DNA of 64,000 bases from positions 1 through 64,000 of the forward strand of contig SBHC01000035.1 of NCBI GenBank assembly GCA_006226375.1, written 5' to 3'. Source of the DNA: Deltaproteobacteria bacterium. GTDB lineage: Bacteria > Myxococcota_C > UBA6777. This document shows positions 26,780-35,352 of the stretch, one piece after another. Made by a program: the position numbers and the translations under genes. Below the pieces are notes generated by a model that saw only the letters and a list, made by a program, of their open reading frames with translations, was not told the DNA's origin and made no database searches. The first letter of the stretch is position 1. Every line of letters begins with the position of its first letter.

Positions 26780-27436
26780 CTACTTCTCGCGGCGGGTGAT
26801 GCTCCACATCATCAGGAAGCTCCCGACGAAGGCTACAACCAACCCGGTGTCAATGCGGCGGTCGGTGTAAAACAGCGTGTCCAGGAGGATGATCGAGAAC
26901 AGGAGCACATTGAGTGCGCTGGCGATCTGTGTGCCTGAGACGACGCGCTGGATAAAGGACTGACCTTTGCGAAACCAGATCGCCACAAAGTTGATGGTGA
27001 GCGCGAGCCACCCAAGCAAGGCAAGGGGGACGAGAATGCTACCCACCTGTTGAGGTAGAGTGAGTGAGAGCACCAAAGCGGACCCACTGGCTACAACAAC
27101 GAGCACCATTTCCAGGAGATGGACGGCGAGCAAGCCGCGGCTTACGCCGGATTGCGTGAATCGTCCGAAGAACATCACCAAGGATGTGGTCAGCCCCAAC
27201 AAATAAAAAATCGGGACAATCGCAACCAAGAGGTATCCGTTGGCGATATTAAGATCGAGAGTCGCAACAGACAACGCTGTGTGACTGATCGATTTGCTGG
27301 GCATGTAGAGCGCTGGCATGAAGAAACTGGCTGCCAAGGCCAAACCGCCCACAAACTTCAAGAGGCTCCCCTCACGGGGTACATGAATGGCCTGCTTTGA
27401 AGGAGTCGGTAACTGGCTTCGCAATGTGGTGGCCAT
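26780..27436 (-). CDS. Six-helix membrane protein of unknown function
   Basis: 218 residues with hydrophobic segments near 28-46, 65-88, 105-127, 132-155, 170-188 and 195-212, and a soluble N-terminus of about 25 residues. GGAAAGGAGAG precedes the ATG. No family is recognised; short charged ends (REGSLLKF, WSITRREK) suggest an integral inner-membrane protein. It is transcribed from a region containing a perfect 12-bp hairpin (27467-27494) and is followed by the promoter of the MopE-repeat gene, so it is probably monocistronic. Confidence 0.8.
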   Translation of the reverse strand: MATTLRSQLPTPSKQAIHVPREGSLLKFVGGLALAASFFMPALYMPSKSISHTALSVATLDLNIANGYLLVAIVPIFYLLGLTTSLVMFFGRFTQSGVSRGLLAVHLLEMVLVVVASGSALVLSLTLPQQVGSILVPLALLGWLALTINFVAIWFRKGQSFIQRVVSGTQIASALNVLLFSIILLDTLFYTDRRIDTGLVVAFVGSFLMMWSITRREK

Positions 27437-27756
27437 GTTTCTCTCCTTTCCGATCCGAAGGGATTGAAGTGAACAAGGTGGTCCTTGTTCACTTGTACGT
27501 ACGGATGAGTTCGTGTCCCAGTTTCCTTTTTCGGGAACCGTCTGGGTTGATCGAATCCCACCCGAGCGAGTCTGGGAGTGTTGTCATGTCATAATCTGTT
27601 TCTTGTGTGTTGTAAATGCAAGTGCCAGGTGCTTGACTCTATCTCTCGATTCGTTACCTTATAAGACACCAGTGTTTCCGTAGGTTTGCGGATTTCTTAC
27701 TTCTTCACCTTAACAAACGCCACCGATTCTGCTCTGTTTTCCATTTGGAGGTTGTG
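27437..27756. other. Divergent intergenic region with a strong hairpin
   Basis: 320 bp between two divergent genes. It holds the perfect hairpin at 27467-27494 and an AT-rich stretch near 27590-27670 in which TTGACT and TATAAG occur about 21 bases apart, too far for a standard promoter. No short gene is convincing. Confidence 0.6.
27467..27494. repeat. Perfect 12-bp inverted repeat, 4-base loop
   Basis: AAGTGAACAAGG (27467-27478) and CCTTGTTCACTT (27483-27494), loop TGGT. It lies 30 bases upstream of the minus-strand gene starting at 27436. No U-run follows, so it is either an operator or an mRNA leader hairpin. Confidence 0.7.
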
Positions 27757-29385
27757 ATGTCCACCCGAATCATGCGTGCTCCCGTTCGCCCGTCCCAAGC
27801 GACGCAGGCCAACGCCGAGGGAACTGCGGATTCCAAAGCCTCCACCGCCGCGTCTTCGTCGGCCAAATCCGCCAATGCAGCGCCTGCACAGTCTTCGTCC
27901 AACCTGCTCCAGGCTGGCTTTGAAACCCACTCGGGCAAGGATATGCTGCTCAACGAGGCAAACGAGGCTGGTCCACAGCGTCACACTCGAACGGGTATGC
28001 GGCGTGAGCTTGCCAACTTGAAGCGTTCTGGCAACGCAGGACAGGCTGCTGGGCAAACGGCCGAAGCTGGGAAGAAGGGCGAAGGCAAGGGCCTGACCAA
28101 AGGCAAACGGGCTCTGGCACTGCTCGCTGGTGGGGAAGCGCTCCTTCCACAGAAAGGGGAGAAAGCTTCCTCCAAAACCTTGGGCAAGCTCAAAAAAGAT
28201 AGCCTTAAGAAAGCCAAAACGACCACCCGCACCGACAGCAAAACGGTCAAAGCCAAAGGCAACAAGGGCAAGGCCCACGCCAAGGAAACGTCCAAGTCGG
28301 CGACAGCCAACAAAACCCAGTCAACTTCCCAGCAGAAGGCAGCACAAAAAGGTGCAGCTGCAACGGGCAAGCCCTCGACGACGCTTGGCAAGTCATCCAC
28401 TTCGCTAGGTCAAGGAGGGAAGGCCAGTCCCTCACAGATGGCTCAACAAGGAAAGGCTGGGATCCAGCGTTCTGTCAGTCAGGCGTTGGCGATGCAGCCT
28501 GGGGGAACTGCTGCGCAGGGCAAAACAGGCCTTGCTCAGGGAGCCCAAGGCACCAGTATGGGTGGAATGGGGCAAGGCGCAACAGCGACAGGGCTGGCAG
28601 GAAAAGCCTCCGCTGGCACAGCTACCGTGGGTGCAGACGGAGCCTCCTCCATGAACCAAGCAGAGCCAGGGGCCAAGTTGGGTCAAGGCCTGCAACGTTC
28701 TTTGGGTAGCCAGTCGCTGGAAGGTTCGACGTTCCGTGAGCAAATGAAGGGGATGCAAGGGAAAGCGGCGGCTCAGTTTCAGGCGACGATGGGCAAGTCA
28801 TCGGGTTCGTCCAGGCCGTTGTCACTGCATTCCTTGTTGGTGCAGGAAGCCAAGGGCAGCGAGGCGAAGGAGGTTCGTCGGAAGTCAGAGGCATCCCCCA
28901 AGCAAGAGTTGAGGCAGTTGGTGCAGCAGTGGGCCAACGCAAAAGAAGCAAACTTTCTTATGAACATGCAAGCCACGGTGATGCCCAACGATGTGGCAGC
29001 TGTGGCTTGGCGTATTGCAACGTTGGCAGCCCAAGGTGCGATTCCCCAAGGCCAGTTGATGGCGCTTATCTCCAAAACGCTCAAATCGCCGGGCAAACGC
29101 AAACAAATCAAGAGGATCAAGGACCTTCTGGTGAAGAAGGGCTCCGTTCCAGCAGGGATCTCCACCGAAACCCTCGAACTCATTGCGGCGATGATCGCTC
29201 TGTATCTCGCCAAGCAAGGCAACATCGATGCGGATGACCTGATTGAAGAATTGTTTGGTATGCCGAGCCGTGGCATCGATATCATTGTTCCTGACGGCGG
29301 GGGGAGTCACCACGACGAAGGCCGTGAAGAACAACGTCACCAGGAGCATCGCGAGGGGCAACGCCTTGGCGACAGCGACATCTGA
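27757..29385 (+). CDS. Low-complexity Lys/Gln/Gly-rich protein with a C-terminal helical domain
   Basis: 542 residues from ATG 27757, with GGAGG five bases upstream. Residues 1-365 are rich in Lys, Ala, Gly, Gln, Ser and Thr with short repeats such as GKSSTSLGQGGK, and look disordered; there is no signal peptide. From about 370 to 505 the composition becomes normal and helical (ELRQLVQQWANAKEANF ... ETLELIAAMIALYLAK), ending in a His/Glu-rich tail. Arrangement of a long flexible N-terminus and a helical C-terminus without a leader resembles some structural or secretion-associated proteins, but no family is recognised. Confidence 0.78.
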   Translation: MSTRIMRAPVRPSQATQANAEGTADSKASTAASSSAKSANAAPAQSSSNLLQAGFETHSGKDMLLNEANEAGPQRHTRTGMRRELANLKRSGNAGQAAGQTAEAGKKGEGKGLTKGKRALALLAGGEALLPQKGEKASSKTLGKLKKDSLKKAKTTTRTDSKTVKAKGNKGKAHAKETSKSATANKTQSTSQQKAAQKGAAATGKPSTTLGKSSTSLGQGGKASPSQMAQQGKAGIQRSVSQALAMQPGGTAAQGKTGLAQGAQGTSMGGMGQGATATGLAGKASAGTATVGADGASSMNQAEPGAKLGQGLQRSLGSQSLEGSTFREQMKGMQGKAAAQFQATMGKSSGSSRPLSLHSLLVQEAKGSEAKEVRRKSEASPKQELRQLVQQWANAKEANFLMNMQATVMPNDVAAVAWRIATLAAQGAIPQGQLMALISKTLKSPGKRKQIKRIKDLLVKKGSVPAGISTETLELIAAMIALYLAKQGNIDADDLIEELFGMPSRGIDIIVPDGGGSHHDEGREEQRHQEHREGQRLGDSDI

Positions 29386-29766
29386 AGCCAGTCACACCAG
29401 AACCTGACCTATCTTTCAAACCGCTTTGTCCTTCAAGAATTTGCGCTGACAACGGGCTGTCGTGTAAGACAAAAGGGTGGAGTCTGTGGTGGACAGTTTG
29501 CTGACTTCCTTGTCGCTCGCTCTTGCTCTTGTTCGTTGCTCGCCATACCTTGTGATTGTTCGGGTCACATCCCACACGTGACCTCCACCAGCCCCAACAC
29601 GGCCCTTCCACAGCCATTGACTCTTGATGGTTGTTCGCTTGTGACAGCCTTGGGTGAAGGAAAGAGCCAACAAACACTCTTTCGCGAATCCTTGTCAGGT
29701 GGTATACAACCCATCTCAGGAACTCCCTGCGTCCGGTTGATTCAACCTGAACCCCTGCTTTTCTCC
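29386..29766. other. Gene-free intergenic region
   Basis: 381 bp. Candidate -10 TATACA near 29703 has no good -35 partner. A short GGTCAC/GTGACC dyad occurs near 29565-29585. In-frame extensions of the downstream gene into this region lack a signal peptide and ribosome site. Nothing else seen. Confidence 0.5.
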
Positions 29767-31269
29767 ATGGATAGGAACCAAACGACATTGATGTTGGAAC
29801 AACGCTTGCAAATCGTTCGACGTTGGCTTGGACCCCTGTTGTGCCTCACTTTTGTGCTCAGCTTTGCGGTGCTTCATACCTCTTGTGACCAGTGCAACAA
29901 GGATGTGGACCCTACATGTGACACAAGCTGCACCACCAAGGGCATTTGCCTGATTGAGTACACGTATGACACCAACGGCAACGTGACCAGCCGGAAGCGA
30001 ACCTGTCGTGAGTACGAAGGGGTCAAGTGTGGGGAGTGCAGCGATGTCAAGAAGGACTCCAAAGACAGGGTTGTTTCCCAGAAATGTAGCGTCTGCAACA
30101 TCTGCAGCAATGAATTCCAATGCTTTGAAAATGGGGATTCTGAAAACCCCGATTGCAAAGGGAGCACCCCACATTGCCGACGTGGTCAATGTGCTGAGTG
30201 TGCTGTCGATAGTGACTGTCCTGCCGAGCGTCCTGTCTGTACGGATGATGGTTGCACCTGTACCAAAGATACAGACTGCAAAGACGACCTGAGGCCCAGC
30301 TGTGTGGCCGACGTTGACACAGACAAGCCCAAGCTGTGTGGATGTAGCAAGAACGAACAGTGCACCAACAAAGAGTATCCCTCCTGCAAGTCTGATCAAA
30401 CGTGTGGTTGTGCCGAAGACAAAGACTGCCCCGATGCCAACTTCCCGAACTGTGTGGAAGGAAAGTGCTCGGTTTGCCAGTGCCCCAGCCGACAACCCAA
30501 GCAACCGTACTGTGTTAAGTTGTCTTCAGGTGCTGTGACATGTGCCGAGTGCACAGGAGACAAACCTTGTATCTCGGACACCAACAAGTATTGCAACACC
30601 TCCAATTATCGGTGTGTGTCTTGTCTGGAAGACCGAAACTGCACCGACCCAACCAAACCTTCTTGCGATGAAACAGATCAGACCTGCACTGCTTGTCAGT
30701 GTAGTTTGAAGGACAAGACCAAGCCGAGGTGTCTCAAGAACGCTGATAACACCATCACCTGTGTGCAGTGCAAAGAAGACAGCGACTGTGCTTCTCCCAC
30801 GCCCAAGTGCAACACCAAGACCAACACATGCGAAGCGAGCTGCCAAAACGACGGCGATTGCACCTCCGAGAAGCCATACTGTGATGGGGGAGAGTGTGTG
30901 AATTGCAAGGACTTTAACGACTGCAAAGATCCGCAACTTCCGCGCTGTGTTCAGGGAGTTTGTTCCTGCCTGACTGACAAAGACTGTCCAGCCAACCTCT
31001 TCCCCACTTGCTCCAGCGAGAAGAAGAAGTGTGTGGAGTGCGTGAAAAACGCCGACTGCTCCCCTGGGTTTCCTGTGTGTTCTACCGATGGAATCTGTCA
31101 GCTGTTGCCTTGTGATCCTGGCAACGGAGGCAAGGAATGCGGTGCGGTTCCCAACCGGCCGAATTGTCGAGAAATTGCACGTCGCTATGTTTGTGTAGGA
31201 TGTACCAAAGACAGCGAATGCACCAACGGCCAGACCTGCGACTTGTCCAAGTTTGTTTGTGCCAACTGA
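29767..31269 (+). CDS. Cys-rich lipoprotein with tandem 'D-x-DC' units
   Basis: 500 residues from ATG 29767 (a second ATG at 29791 is possible; AGGA lies upstream of it). The signal peptide ends in VLHTSC, a plausible lipobox. The mature chain is dominated by about a dozen short Cys-rich units of the pattern 'C-x-K/D-D-x-DC-x5-P-x-C' (for example CTKDTDCKDDLRPSC, CKEDSDCASPTPKC, CTKDSECTNGQTC). Each probably folds around disulfides. Units of this kind are abundant in myxobacterial secreted proteins and have no known activity. No catalytic domain is visible. The gene stands alone between intergenic regions. Confidence 0.85.
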   Translation: MDRNQTTLMLEQRLQIVRRWLGPLLCLTFVLSFAVLHTSCDQCNKDVDPTCDTSCTTKGICLIEYTYDTNGNVTSRKRTCREYEGVKCGECSDVKKDSKDRVVSQKCSVCNICSNEFQCFENGDSENPDCKGSTPHCRRGQCAECAVDSDCPAERPVCTDDGCTCTKDTDCKDDLRPSCVADVDTDKPKLCGCSKNEQCTNKEYPSCKSDQTCGCAEDKDCPDANFPNCVEGKCSVCQCPSRQPKQPYCVKLSSGAVTCAECTGDKPCISDTNKYCNTSNYRCVSCLEDRNCTDPTKPSCDETDQTCTACQCSLKDKTKPRCLKNADNTITCVQCKEDSDCASPTPKCNTKTNTCEASCQNDGDCTSEKPYCDGGECVNCKDFNDCKDPQLPRCVQGVCSCLTDKDCPANLFPTCSSEKKKCVECVKNADCSPGFPVCSTDGICQLLPCDPGNGGKECGAVPNRPNCREIARRYVCVGCTKDSECTNGQTCDLSKFVCAN

Positions 31270-31378
31270 AATGACACGTTGTGACACTCCCATCGTGTAG
31301 GTTGCGTTCATGGCTCCAATGTAGAGTGTTTGTCTATCTTTGGTTTCCGTTTTTGCTTGTCATGGGAGGAGTGTGTCT

Positions 31379-31807
31379 ATGAATCCAATCGTACGTAATG
31401 TTTTGGCCGTTGTTGTGGGTGTTGCTGTGGGGATGGCCGTCAATATGGGCCTGATCATGGTGAGTGGCTCGGTGATTCCGCTGCCTGAGGGCGTAGACCC
31501 TACCAAGATGGAGAGCATTGTGAAAAACATCCATCTGTTTCAGCCCAAACACTTCTTGTTTCCGTTCCTTGCTCATGCTTTGGGAACGTTGGCTGGTGCG
31601 GCTGTGGCCGCTTCCGTCGCTGCAACCCGCGAATTCCGCTTTGCGATGGGCATCGGAACCTTCTTTTTTGTCGGTGGAGTCGCCAACACATTTATGATTC
31701 CGGCGCCTGCCTGGTTCATTGGCGCCGATCTGCTGCTTGCCTATCTCCCGATGGGCTACCTGGGTTGGTTTCTTGTGGGGAAACCCGCCAAGCAACCTGC
31801 TGCCTAA
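31379..31807 (+). CDS. Small four-helix membrane protein
   Basis: 142 residues from ATG 31379, preceded by GGGAGGA. Hydrophobic segments at about 5-27, 58-80, 88-110 and 112-135 indicate four membrane helices, with a short loop LPEGVDPTKMESIVKNI between the first two. Proteins of this type are widespread and uncharacterised; no family name can be given with confidence. Its stop codon overlaps by four bases the stop of the convergent protease-NTPase gene, which could allow antisense interference between the two messages. Confidence 0.78.
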   Translation: MNPIVRNVLAVVVGVAVGMAVNMGLIMVSGSVIPLPEGVDPTKMESIVKNIHLFQPKHFLFPFLAHALGTLAGAAVAASVAATREFRFAMGIGTFFFVGGVANTFMIPAPAWFIGADLLLAYLPMGYLGWFLVGKPAKQPAA

Positions 31808-34731
31808 TCTTTTTCTGTCTGGCCTTCTTCACTCTCTTCCAGTCCAATCTTGCGTAATGTTCCCAACCGACGTCCATCCAAGTGACCAGCTTCAATGGTG
31901 TTGCGCAAGGTGACGACTGCTGCGTAGAGCACCTCATCCTGACCGGGTTCTTGCTTGCATTCCCACAAACGTCGCTGCAGGTTTTTGCTGTAGGCTAGCA
32001 AACGACCCACAAACGCTTCGGGTTGGGCTTCTGCGCAGTCCTGGATGATGACGACGGCTTGTTGTGCTGCTGTGAGAGCTTCCTCTCGGAGCTTGCTTCG
32101 ACTGTAGCGAATGCTCAGGCTGGTCAGGCTTTGCGCATAATCGGGTAGGTAGGCATCAGGCAAAAGGTCGGCCAGGGCTTTGCGATGAACGACAGCCTCC
32201 ATCTCAGCTTCCAAGGCCAGGGCGTGTTGACCCAGCTTGTCGAGCTGAATGCCTTGTTGGCTGAGGGAAGAGGCTAAAGCTCCACGGTATCGCTGGGGTT
32301 GTTGCTCGAACAACGAACGTCGCAGCTGTACAGCTTCAGTCACTGCGTTGAGTGCTTCCTCTGCCTGCTCGTTGAAGCTGTGCTGGACGCTGAGACTGTG
32401 AAGTGATGTGGCCAGCTCTCGTATGTACTGTTCAGGTTGTTCTTCGAACAATGTGCGGTGCAGCGTTGTGGCTTCTTGGATCACATGGAGTGCTTGTTCG
32501 TGCTGGTTGAGGCGACCATGAACTCCACTTAATGAGCGCAGGTGACGAGCCAACATCGCCTTGTGTTCAAGGTCTTGAGGGAACTGACGAGAGAGCATCA
32601 CAGCCTCTTGCAGCAAGTCGAGGGCTTTGTTGTTGTCTCCCATTTGGCTGCGTTGACGACCACACTCGCTGAGGAGTTGGATGTAGTGGTAAGGCTCCCG
32701 ACTGGTGGACTGAGCGAGGTGTTGGAGCTGGGTCTCTGTCACCCAGAGAGTGACTTCTTGCAGTGAAATGGAACGACGTCGCAGTCTTGGTGCGAGTTGT
32801 TCTGCCAGAGAAAGGTCCCCGGACTGGGCAAGTGCCTCCGCAAGGTATTGACCCAAGGGTGCAAACGCTGTCTGTCGTCCAAGAGCAAGAGCCGCGTCAA
32901 AGGCAGGTAGGGCAAAGCGGGGAAGGTTGAGGGTAAGAAGCTCTTTGAGCCAGCGCCCGCCGTCTTGTGGGTGCTGCATGGCAACGCGCCCCAAAACGGT
33001 AAAGCCAAACTGGATGGAGGCTTCCGGAGCGTCTTCCATCACGCTCTGCAAATACGAAATGGGTTGTTTGTGCTGGGTGAGTGTGCGGTAGACTAACGCT
33101 TCACCCAAGGGGTCGGGCTCCAAGCCCCGGAGCCAAGTCTGCGCGTCATTTCCAGGGTACAGTTCTTCGCTGAGTTCCACCCAATCGGAAGGACCTTGTA
33201 TGCTTTGGTGCAGAGCGCTGGCTTCGTCTTCGTTACGAACTCCTCCACGTAGCGTGATGGCGGCGAACCAACGTCGAGCTTCTTGTGCAAATCGGCGGCG
33301 GGCGCGGTCATTGGGCCACTCTTTCTGCACCGTTTGTTTCCAGTACTTCTCCTCCCGATCCAAGACCTGCTCTAGAACATTGTTGGTGGTAAGAGGCTTT
33401 CCTTCTTGGAGGGTGAGCGCTGCCGCGTGAAGGTAAAGGATGCAACCGAATTGGGGGTCATGCAGCGATGGTAGAAGCACAGGTGGGCTAGTTTCTGTCC
33501 CGGCAAAGGATTGGTAAGCCTGAAGAAGTAGCTTGCGTCGTTGCGAATCATCGAGAGAGATAGGCCGCAAACGATGGGTGAGGGAGCCTTGCTCTGCTTC
33601 GTCAACGGTGTGACGCACATGTTCCAATTGTTGAGGAAGAGCATCCCACCAGTCGCCTGTGTCTCGGGCAAGGAGGACCACCCGGAGTCTGGGAAGGCTG
33701 CTTCGCTCTAGCAAGCGAATCAAATCTTGGGAGAGGTGAGGGCGAGTTTCTGCGTAGTCGATCACCACAAGGGTTGGACGTCCGGAGGTGTGCAGTTGGT
33801 CCCACTGCTCATCGTTAAGGGACTCGGGTAAAAATCCGGCTGACCAGCCCTCTGACTCTTCGCTCCAGAGGCACAGCTCCAGCAGCAGTCGTGTTTTGCC
33901 TGAACCTCCAGGGCCTACCACAAGTTGGACAGCGTTGGGGGGAGAGGGGTTCTTGCACCAGGTTTGGAGAGTGGACCATACGTGTCCGTGAAGCTCCGGC
34001 ACAAACGGGATGGTTCTGTGTTGTGCAAGAAGCAGGGCACTTGGACTGCGTGGACTGTGTTGGGAGGCTGGTACTGGGAGACGAAGCAGACCCCGAGGAA
34101 CCCGGCCAAGAGTGGGTGAACCCAAGAGAGCGAGGAGGGCTTCCTCTTCGAGTAGATTTTCGATAGCGACTGCGTGAAGTCGCTTGCCTTTAAATCCGGA
34201 AGGAACAGAACGAACAAACCCTAACAATCGGCCTTCGGCAAACACCGGCGAACCTGAAAGTCCTGGCCAGTCTTGCATCTCGGGCGCGGCTTCCACGGTG
34301 AGTTCGTAGTATCCCCTTCGCATGGAACCTTCCGGTGTCAGCGCTCCTGAAAGCCCAGCCGTGTCCCGGTAGTCGATAGAGCCTTTTTGAACGGCTGCAG
34401 CTTGGGGAAAACCGGCGCTTTGCCAACGCAAGGTTGAACTTCTATCGTAGCGTCCTAAAGAGGGAGGAACCCCGGCTAGGGACGTGGAAAGCTCCAGCAA
34501 ACAAGCGTCCAGTTCCTCGTCGGAGGTCCAAACCGGGCTGGCGCTGTGCCACTCCTCTGACTGGTTTGGAAACATCAACTCCACCTGCACGGGGGTGTTG
34601 GAGCTTGGCAAGGGTGGGAGTATATGCTGAGCTGTTAACACCAGCGTGTTGGTGATCGCATAACCTGTGCCTACCCGATAGCTGTCTTGAAAGGGCACTC
34701 GAAGCAGACACAGCCGATTCTGGTCCAACAT
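31804..34731 (-). CDS. Trypsin-like protease / P-loop NTPase / TPR fusion (predicted conflict-system effector)
   Basis: 975 residues, preceded by AGGAAG six bases from the ATG. Three parts are seen. Residues 1-200: a trypsin-like serine protease with VLTAQHIL (H36), ELDACLLEL (D75) and GLSGSPVF (S159), and no signal peptide, so cytoplasmic. Residues 240-600: a STAND-like NTPase with Walker A GPGGSGKT (273-280), Walker B TLVVIDYAET (D325) and sensor LRVVLLAR. Residues 620-960: helical repeats of TPR type (LDLLQEAVMLSRQF, AVVIIQDCAEAQPEA). The trypco2 gene sits 52 bases upstream. This layout matches NTP-dependent biological-conflict systems predicted by comparative genomics: TPRs sense, the NTPase switches, the protease acts. 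Immunity function is inference. Confidence 0.86.
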   Translation of the reverse strand: MLDQNRLCLLRVPFQDSYRVGTGYAITNTLVLTAQHILPPLPSSNTPVQVELMFPNQSEEWHSASPVWTSDEELDACLLELSTSLAGVPPSLGRYDRSSTLRWQSAGFPQAAAVQKGSIDYRDTAGLSGALTPEGSMRRGYYELTVEAAPEMQDWPGLSGSPVFAEGRLLGFVRSVPSGFKGKRLHAVAIENLLEEEALLALLGSPTLGRVPRGLLRLPVPASQHSPRSPSALLLAQHRTIPFVPELHGHVWSTLQTWCKNPSPPNAVQLVVGPGGSGKTRLLLELCLWSEESEGWSAGFLPESLNDEQWDQLHTSGRPTLVVIDYAETRPHLSQDLIRLLERSSLPRLRVVLLARDTGDWWDALPQQLEHVRHTVDEAEQGSLTHRLRPISLDDSQRRKLLLQAYQSFAGTETSPPVLLPSLHDPQFGCILYLHAAALTLQEGKPLTTNNVLEQVLDREEKYWKQTVQKEWPNDRARRRFAQEARRWFAAITLRGGVRNEDEASALHQSIQGPSDWVELSEELYPGNDAQTWLRGLEPDPLGEALVYRTLTQHKQPISYLQSVMEDAPEASIQFGFTVLGRVAMQHPQDGGRWLKELLTLNLPRFALPAFDAALALGRQTAFAPLGQYLAEALAQSGDLSLAEQLAPRLRRRSISLQEVTLWVTETQLQHLAQSTSREPYHYIQLLSECGRQRSQMGDNNKALDLLQEAVMLSRQFPQDLEHKAMLARHLRSLSGVHGRLNQHEQALHVIQEATTLHRTLFEEQPEQYIRELATSLHSLSVQHSFNEQAEEALNAVTEAVQLRRSLFEQQPQRYRGALASSLSQQGIQLDKLGQHALALEAEMEAVVHRKALADLLPDAYLPDYAQSLTSLSIRYSRSKLREEALTAAQQAVVIIQDCAEAQPEAFVGRLLAYSKNLQRRLWECKQEPGQDEVLYAAVVTLRNTIEAGHLDGRRLGTLRKIGLEESEEGQTEKD

Positions 34732-34783
34732 CCGTTCTTCCTGTGGGGGAGTTGTGAGGGAGCGTTCTCCAAAACTGGTAACT

Positions 34784-35116
34784 TCAACCCGGACGCGTAG
34801 AAGTATCTGCGACCATCACGTCTTGTCCTGGCGATTCGGACAACACTGGCTGCATCTTGAGCTTAAAGGTGTGGACGTTTTGCTCTTGCGCCTTCTCCTT
34901 ACCCCCCGCCGACAAAACCCAGAACTTTAATCCTCCATGGGCTTCACTTTCCTGTGTGATCTGGACTTTGAGCTCAAGCTCCACGCTCTCCAACTTCAAC
35001 TGGAGTGGTGCTTCCTTGGCGGCCTCCATGGAGTCCTGCAACTCAAGGCGTAGGGTGTGGATCATCTCTGCAAGGGGGATGGTGAGCTGCTGGGTCTTGT
35101 TTCCTGTTTCAGACAT
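34784..35116 (-). CDS. Trypco2 (trypsin-co-occurring domain 2) protein
   Basis: 110 residues from ATG 35116; AGGAGG is seven bases upstream, and the TTG just before the ATG is a poorer choice. The chain fits the trypco2 pattern: IPLAEMIHTLRLELQDSM (N-terminal helix), a beta strand block (LQLKLESVELELKVQI), HGGLKFWVLSAGGK, and a final strand (HTFKLKMQPV). Trypco2 proteins are small domains found next to, or fused with, trypsin-like proteases and NTPases in predicted conflict systems, where they are thought to be partners or substrates of the protease. The protease-NTPase-TPR gene starts 52 bases downstream in the same direction, so the two are very probably one operon. Confidence 0.85.
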   Translation of the reverse strand: MSETGNKTQQLTIPLAEMIHTLRLELQDSMEAAKEAPLQLKLESVELELKVQITQESEAHGGLKFWVLSAGGKEKAQEQNVHTFKLKMQPVLSESPGQDVMVADTSTRPG

Positions 35117-35274
35117 CAAGAGCCTCCTGTTGGGCCGCCAACATCAGCGGAGAGGGGTTCGGTTCACTCACAAGGGAGTCAACACCCTATCAAATTGTCG
35201 GAAAAACAAAAGAGCCCCAACCTTGAATGTCTGACTCTGGCACGATGTACTGAGCCTATCTGTTTGTCCCAACT

Positions 35275-35314
35275 CCCTAAAACAGAAACAGCCGAACCCT
35301 TTTGGATTCGGCTG
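35275..35314 (-). terminator. Rho-independent terminator after the Arg/Tyr-rich gene
   Basis: Minus-strand stem CAGCCGAA / TTCGGCTG (35307-35314 and 35289-35296), 10-base loop, then TTTCTGTTTT. It separates the Arg/Tyr-rich gene from the trypco2 gene, so the conflict operon must have its own promoter between about 35117 and 35275. Confidence 0.8.
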
Positions 35315-35352
35315 CTGTTCTTCGCTAAGCCGCGACAGGTTTTGTTGCGGTT

